Origin: Desulfomicrobium sp.
Lineage (GTDB): Bacteria > Desulfobacterota > Desulfovibrionia > Desulfovibrionales > Desulfomicrobiaceae
Assembly (NCBI GenBank): GCA_003542385.1
Contig: DPKT01000202.1
Coordinates: 324-8,199, forward strand
Direction of reading: 5' to 3'
Length of the DNA: 7,876 nucleotides
The notes beneath the pieces were generated by a model. The model was not told the DNA's origin. It searched no databases and was given only the letters and a program-made list of their open reading frames with translations. Both the position numbers and the translations under genes were made by a program. Numbering within the stretch: position 1 is the stretch's first letter; each line of letters starts with the position of its first letter. Positions 5,669-7,876 of the stretch are shown in pieces.

Positions 5669-6265
5669 ATGTCATATGACGGCCTGATCGTGGGTTTGGG
5701 CAATCCGGGCACCAAGTATGCCCGGACCCGCCATAATTTCGGGTTCATGCTCGCCGACCGCCTCGTGGCCCATTGGTCCGGACAGCCGGGGACGTCCTGC
5801 GTGAGCCGCAACGTCCGCGGCAACGCCGAGTCCTGGGAAGTCAGCGAAGACTACGGGGCGCGCCGCTGGCTCGTGCTCAAGCCGCTGACCTTCATGAACC
5901 TGAGCGGTCAGGTCGTGGGAGAGGTGTGCCGCAAAAGCGGCATCGCCCCGGATCGCGTCCTCGTCGCCCACGACGAGCTCGACCTGCCCTTGGGCACGCT
6001 GCGTTTCAAGTTTTCCGGCGGCCTGGCCGGGCACAACGGACTCAAGTCCGTGGCCGCCCATCTCGGCACCCGTGATTTCGCCCGTCTGCGCATGGGCATC
6101 GGGCGGTCGGAAAGCGGCGAGGCCATGGCCGAGTATGTGCTGCGGACCTTCCTGCCCGCGGAATGGGATCAGGTCGGCCCGGTGCTGGACCTCGGCCTGG
6201 AGGCGGTCCTGCACTACTGCCGCGAAGGTCTGGCCGCGGCCACGGCCCGACTGCACGCCCGCTGA
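5669..6265 (+). CDS. pth: Peptidyl-tRNA hydrolase
   Basis: Pth releases peptides from peptidyl-tRNA that has dropped off the ribosome, recycling tRNA; it is generally essential in bacteria. The 198-residue product shows the family's signatures: GLGNPG (9-14) with Asn12, RHNFG with the expected catalytic His22, KPLTFMNLSG with Asn77, AHDELDLPLG with Asp102, and GLAGHNGLKS with His122 and Asn123, then ARLRMGIGRS. These correspond to E. coli Asn10, His20, Asn68, Asp93, His113 and Asn114. ATG 5669 begins just before the conserved IVGLGNPG, so the start is well placed, yet the preceding bases (CCTGACGGTTCCCC) contain no recognisable ribosome binding site. A strong hairpin lies 40 bases upstream after rplY. 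Translation may be weak or rely on another signal. Confidence 0.96.
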   Translation: MSYDGLIVGLGNPGTKYARTRHNFGFMLADRLVAHWSGQPGTSCVSRNVRGNAESWEVSEDYGARRWLVLKPLTFMNLSGQVVGEVCRKSGIAPDRVLVAHDELDLPLGTLRFKFSGGLAGHNGLKSVAAHLGTRDFARLRMGIGRSESGEAMAEYVLRTFLPAEWDQVGPVLDLGLEAVLHYCREGLAAATARLHAR

Positions 6266-6291
6266 AGCCAATCCCCCTTTCCAGCTCTTAG

Positions 6292-6320
6292 TGGACGCCG
6301 ATTTGAATTTCATCTATGGT
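6292..6320 (+). promoter_or_regulatory. Candidate sigma-70 promoter of carD
   Basis: TGGACG (6292-6297, 4 of 6) and TATGGT (6315-6320, 4 of 6, with the key first TA and last T) are separated by exactly 17 bases in the gap between pth and carD. Transcription would start near 6327, about 38 bases before the carD start. The gap turns AT-rich exactly here, supporting a promoter, but pth read-through is also possible. Confidence 0.42.
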
Positions 6321-6364
6321 AACTTTTCCCATGCGGTTTGATTTCGTTTTTCCGGAGGTCGCTT

Positions 6365-6895
6365 GTGTTTTCAGTTGATGAACTTGTCGTCTATCCCGCA
6401 CAGGGGGTCGGTAAGGTCGAAAGGATTGAGACCCAGGAGATCGGCGGCGTTGCCACGGAGCTCATCATCGTGCGTATTCTGAGCAATAACGTCACGTTGA
6501 TGGTGCCCGTGAGGAACGCCCGCAATGTCGGACTGCGTGGCGTTTACACCCCCGAGCAGGCGGACGAGATCCGCGCCTATCTCCAGGACCGCTCCGATTT
6601 CACCGGTTATTCCGGCCAGAACTGGAATCGCCGCTACCGCGAGTACTCCGAGAAGCTCAAGAGCAGCAACCTTCGCGATGTGGCCTATGTCCTGAAGGAG
6701 CTCATCCTCATCGGCAAGGACAAGGAGCTGTCCTTCGGCGAGCGCCGCCTGCTGGAACAGGCCATGGGGCTCATCTCCCTCGAGCTGTCCTTCGCCCTGG
6801 GCCAGGAACAGACCGAGGTGAAGAGGTCCATCGAAGCGCTCTTCGCCGACATCCTGCACGCCAAGGCCGACGAAGATGAACTCGAGGGTGATTAG
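6365..6895 (+). CDS. carD: CarD/CdnL-family RNA polymerase-binding transcription regulator
   Basis: CarD-family proteins bind the beta subunit of RNA polymerase and stabilise open promoter complexes, notably at rRNA promoters. The 176-residue product has the N-terminal RNA polymerase-interaction domain shared with TRCF/Mfd (about 1-60: FSVDELVVYPAQGVGKVERI, then LIIVRILSNNVTLMVPVRNARNVGLR) and a helical C-terminal domain. It contains NWNRRYREY with Trp87, the expected residue that wedges into the upstream edge of the transcription bubble, then KLKSSNLRDVAYVLKEL and GERRLLEQA. It lacks the extra domains of Myxococcus CarD itself, so it is nearer to CdnL in architecture. GTG 6365 is preferred: GGAGG (6354-6358) lies 6 bases upstream and MFSVDELVVYP is the usual N-terminus; a TTG at 6338 in frame has no such support. 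The acidic tail (ADEDELEGD) is unremarkable. A terminator overlaps the stop. Confidence 0.93.
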   Translation: MFSVDELVVYPAQGVGKVERIETQEIGGVATELIIVRILSNNVTLMVPVRNARNVGLRGVYTPEQADEIRAYLQDRSDFTGYSGQNWNRRYREYSEKLKSSNLRDVAYVLKELILIGKDKELSFGERRLLEQAMGLISLELSFALGQEQTEVKRSIEALFADILHAKADEDELEGD

Positions 6896-6921
6896 GGCGG
6901 TCCTGCCCCTTGTTTTTTTTT
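6894..6921 (+). terminator. Terminator overlapping the carD stop codon
   Basis: GGGC (6895-6898) pairs with GCCC (6905-6908) around GGTCCT; an alternative pairing of AGGG with CCCT extends it by one pair. It is followed within a few bases by nine Ts (6913-6921). The stem is short but the T-tract is the longest in the window. Confidence 0.65.
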
Positions 6922-7140
6922 ATCTGTTCCGATAGTTCTTTGTTTCATTCCTGCCTGACACCACAAGTCCATAAGCAGATGCTCATATTTTTCCACTTGA
7001 TCTCTTGAAGGGTATTATATTCATACCAAATTACTTCTTTATTCCACACGTTCAAATTAACATTGCTTTTCATTCCCAATTTGAAAGTTCCTTTCAAAGG
7101 GTCCAAGCTTATCGCCATTTCATTGTCATGAGGGTTTGTT
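6912..7140 (+). other. AT-rich leader and promoter region of rho
   Basis: This 229-base spacer is strikingly different from its surroundings: positions 6921-7080 are about 35% G+C in an otherwise strongly GC-rich window. C far exceeds G there (39 to 17), and in 7021-7080 there are 16 Cs against 2 Gs. Such C-rich, G-poor, unstructured RNA is the typical composition of Rho loading (rut) sites. A perfect 8-bp inverted repeat, TTTGAAAG-TTC-CTTTCAAA, lies at 7080-7098, and the ribosome binding site GAGGG at 7130-7134. On the minus strand an open frame (start 7118, end 6945) could encode 57 residues but has no ribosome binding site. I see no plus-strand gene here. Confidence 0.6.
6990..7018 (+). 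promoter_or_regulatory. Candidate sigma-70 promoter of rho
   Basis: TTTCCA (6990-6995, 4 of 6) and TATTAT (7013-7018, 5 of 6) are separated by 17 bases. Transcription would start near 7025 and give a leader of about 115 bases before rho, containing the C-rich stretch and the 8-bp hairpin. Overlapping TATATT (7016-7021) is an alternative -10. In AT-rich sequence such matches are easier to find, so support is moderate. Confidence 0.4.
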
Positions 7141-7876
7141 ATGAATCTTTCTGAGTTGAAGACCAAATCCATGGCCGAACTCATGGATATCGCCGGTGAA
7201 TATCAGATCGAAAACATGAGCGGCCTGCGCAAGCAGGAGCTCATTTTCGCACTGCTGCAGGCCTGCGCCTCCCAGAACGGCTCCATCTTCGGCGAGGGCG
7301 TCCTCGAGATCCTGCCGGATGGATTCGGTTTTCTGCGGTCGCCCATGTACAGCTACATGCCCGGACCTGACGACATCTACGTCTCGCCGTCCCAGATCCG
7401 GCGTTTCGGGCTGCGCACCGGCGACGTGATCTCCGGGCAGATCCGGCCCCCCAAGGAAGGGGAGCGCTACTTCGCCCTGCTGCGGGTCAAGGAGATCTGC
7501 TTCCGCGAGCCCGAGGAGGCCAAGCGGATCGTCCTCTTTGACAACCTGACCCCGATCTACCCCGACGAGCAGTTCCGGCTGGAGAACACCGACAAGAACT
7601 ACTCCACGCGGGTCATGGACCTCATGACGCCCATCGGCAAGGGCCAGCGCGCCCTGATCGTCGCCCCGCCGCGCACGGGCAAGACCATGCTCATGCAGTC
7701 CATCGCCAACTCCATCAGCATCAACCATCCCGACGCGTACCTCATCGTCCTGCTGATCGACGAACGCCCCGAGGAAGTCACGGACATGGAGCGCACCGTC
7801 CGCGCCGAAGTCATCAGTTCCACCTTCGACGAGCCGCCGCAGCGGCACGTGCAGGTGGCCGAGATGGTCATCGAGA
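7141..7876 (+). CDS. rho: Transcription termination factor Rho, 5' part
   Basis: Rho is a hexameric RNA-dependent ATPase that loads on C-rich nascent RNA and ends transcription. The first 245 residues are present; the gene runs off the window (family length about 415-420). Visible are the N-terminal helical domain (MNLSELKTKSMAELMDIA, KQELIFALLQ), the cold-shock-like primary RNA-binding domain (about 48-120) with DGFGFLRS (60-67), DDIYVSPSQIRRFGLRTGD (77-95) and RPPKEGERYFALL (102-114), the Walker A loop PPRTGKT with Lys181, and the Walker B segment VLLIDERPEEVTDM (203-216) with Asp207 and Glu211. There is no insertion in the N-terminal region, unlike Rho of some actinobacteria. ATG 7141 follows GAGGG (7130-7134) at 6 bases. 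It is preceded by an unusual AT-rich leader and lies next to carD, another RNA polymerase regulator. Confidence 0.96.
   Translation, partial: MNLSELKTKSMAELMDIAGEYQIENMSGLRKQELIFALLQACASQNGSIFGEGVLEILPDGFGFLRSPMYSYMPGPDDIYVSPSQIRRFGLRTGDVISGQIRPPKEGERYFALLRVKEICFREPEEAKRIVLFDNLTPIYPDEQFRLENTDKNYSTRVMDLMTPIGKGQRALIVAPPRTGKTMLMQSIANSISINHPDAYLIVLLIDERPEEVTDMERTVRAEVISSTFDEPPQRHVQVAEMVIE

Noticed and set aside
5672..6859. Minus-strand frames opposite pth and carD
   Set aside because: Both mirror well supported plus-strand genes and have no ribosome binding site or recognisable domain.
7128..7154. Eight-codon upstream frame overlapping the rho start (ATG 7128, TGA 7152-7154)
   Set aside because: No ribosome binding site precedes it and its ATG is formed by the sequence of the rho ribosome binding site region; there is nothing to support translation.
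7126..7848. Minus-strand frame of 240 codons opposite rho
   Set aside because: Shadow of rho, which has Walker A and B motifs and a full RNA-binding domain; the minus product is low-complexity Gly/Asp/Val.
1..7876. Mobile elements, CRISPR arrays, toxin-antitoxin or defence genes
   Set aside because: No transposase, integrase, spacer-repeat array, long terminal repeats or such gene families are visible; the window is core housekeeping sequence.

Overview
The window is a GC-rich bacterial chromosome segment whose content and gene order point to a sulfate-reducer-like deltaproteobacterium (Desulfobacterota, Desulfovibrionales; a Desulfovibrio or Desulfomicrobium relative). This rests on the order ispE - tRNA-Gln - prs - rplY - pth - carD - rho, on long CTC-type L25, and on strong GC bias with GTG/ATG starts behind GGAGG-type ribosome binding sites. 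The assignment is made from memory of such genomes, not from a search. All genes lie on the plus strand.

Layout. (1) Positions 1-1330: the 3' part of a cyclophilin-type peptidyl-prolyl isomerase, followed 3 bases later by a YheT-type alpha/beta hydrolase. (2) 1331-2917: a self-contained unit for a periplasmic DegP/HtrA-family protease. It has a near-consensus sigma-54 promoter, a cluster of TGTGC repeats and small palindromes further upstream that could be activator sites, and an intrinsic terminator just after the stop. (3) 2930-5628: ispE (isoprenoid synthesis), tRNA-Gln(UUG), prs (PRPP synthesis) and rplY (ribosomal protein L25/CTC), closed by a 13-bp GC hairpin. (4) 5669-6921: pth (peptidyl-tRNA hydrolase) and carD (RNA polymerase-binding regulator), closed by a hairpin with a 9-T run. 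(5) 6912-7876: an AT-rich, C-over-G leader and the first 245 codons of rho, which runs off the end.

The genes are core functions: protein folding and quality control, precursor synthesis, translation and transcription control. I see no mobile element, CRISPR array, defence island or evident new system. The points worth a second look are regulatory: the sigma-54 control region of the protease, the terminator squeezed 13 bases before ispE, a Fur-like palindrome before rplY, and the rho leader, which has the composition expected of a Rho loading site and could carry Rho autoregulation.
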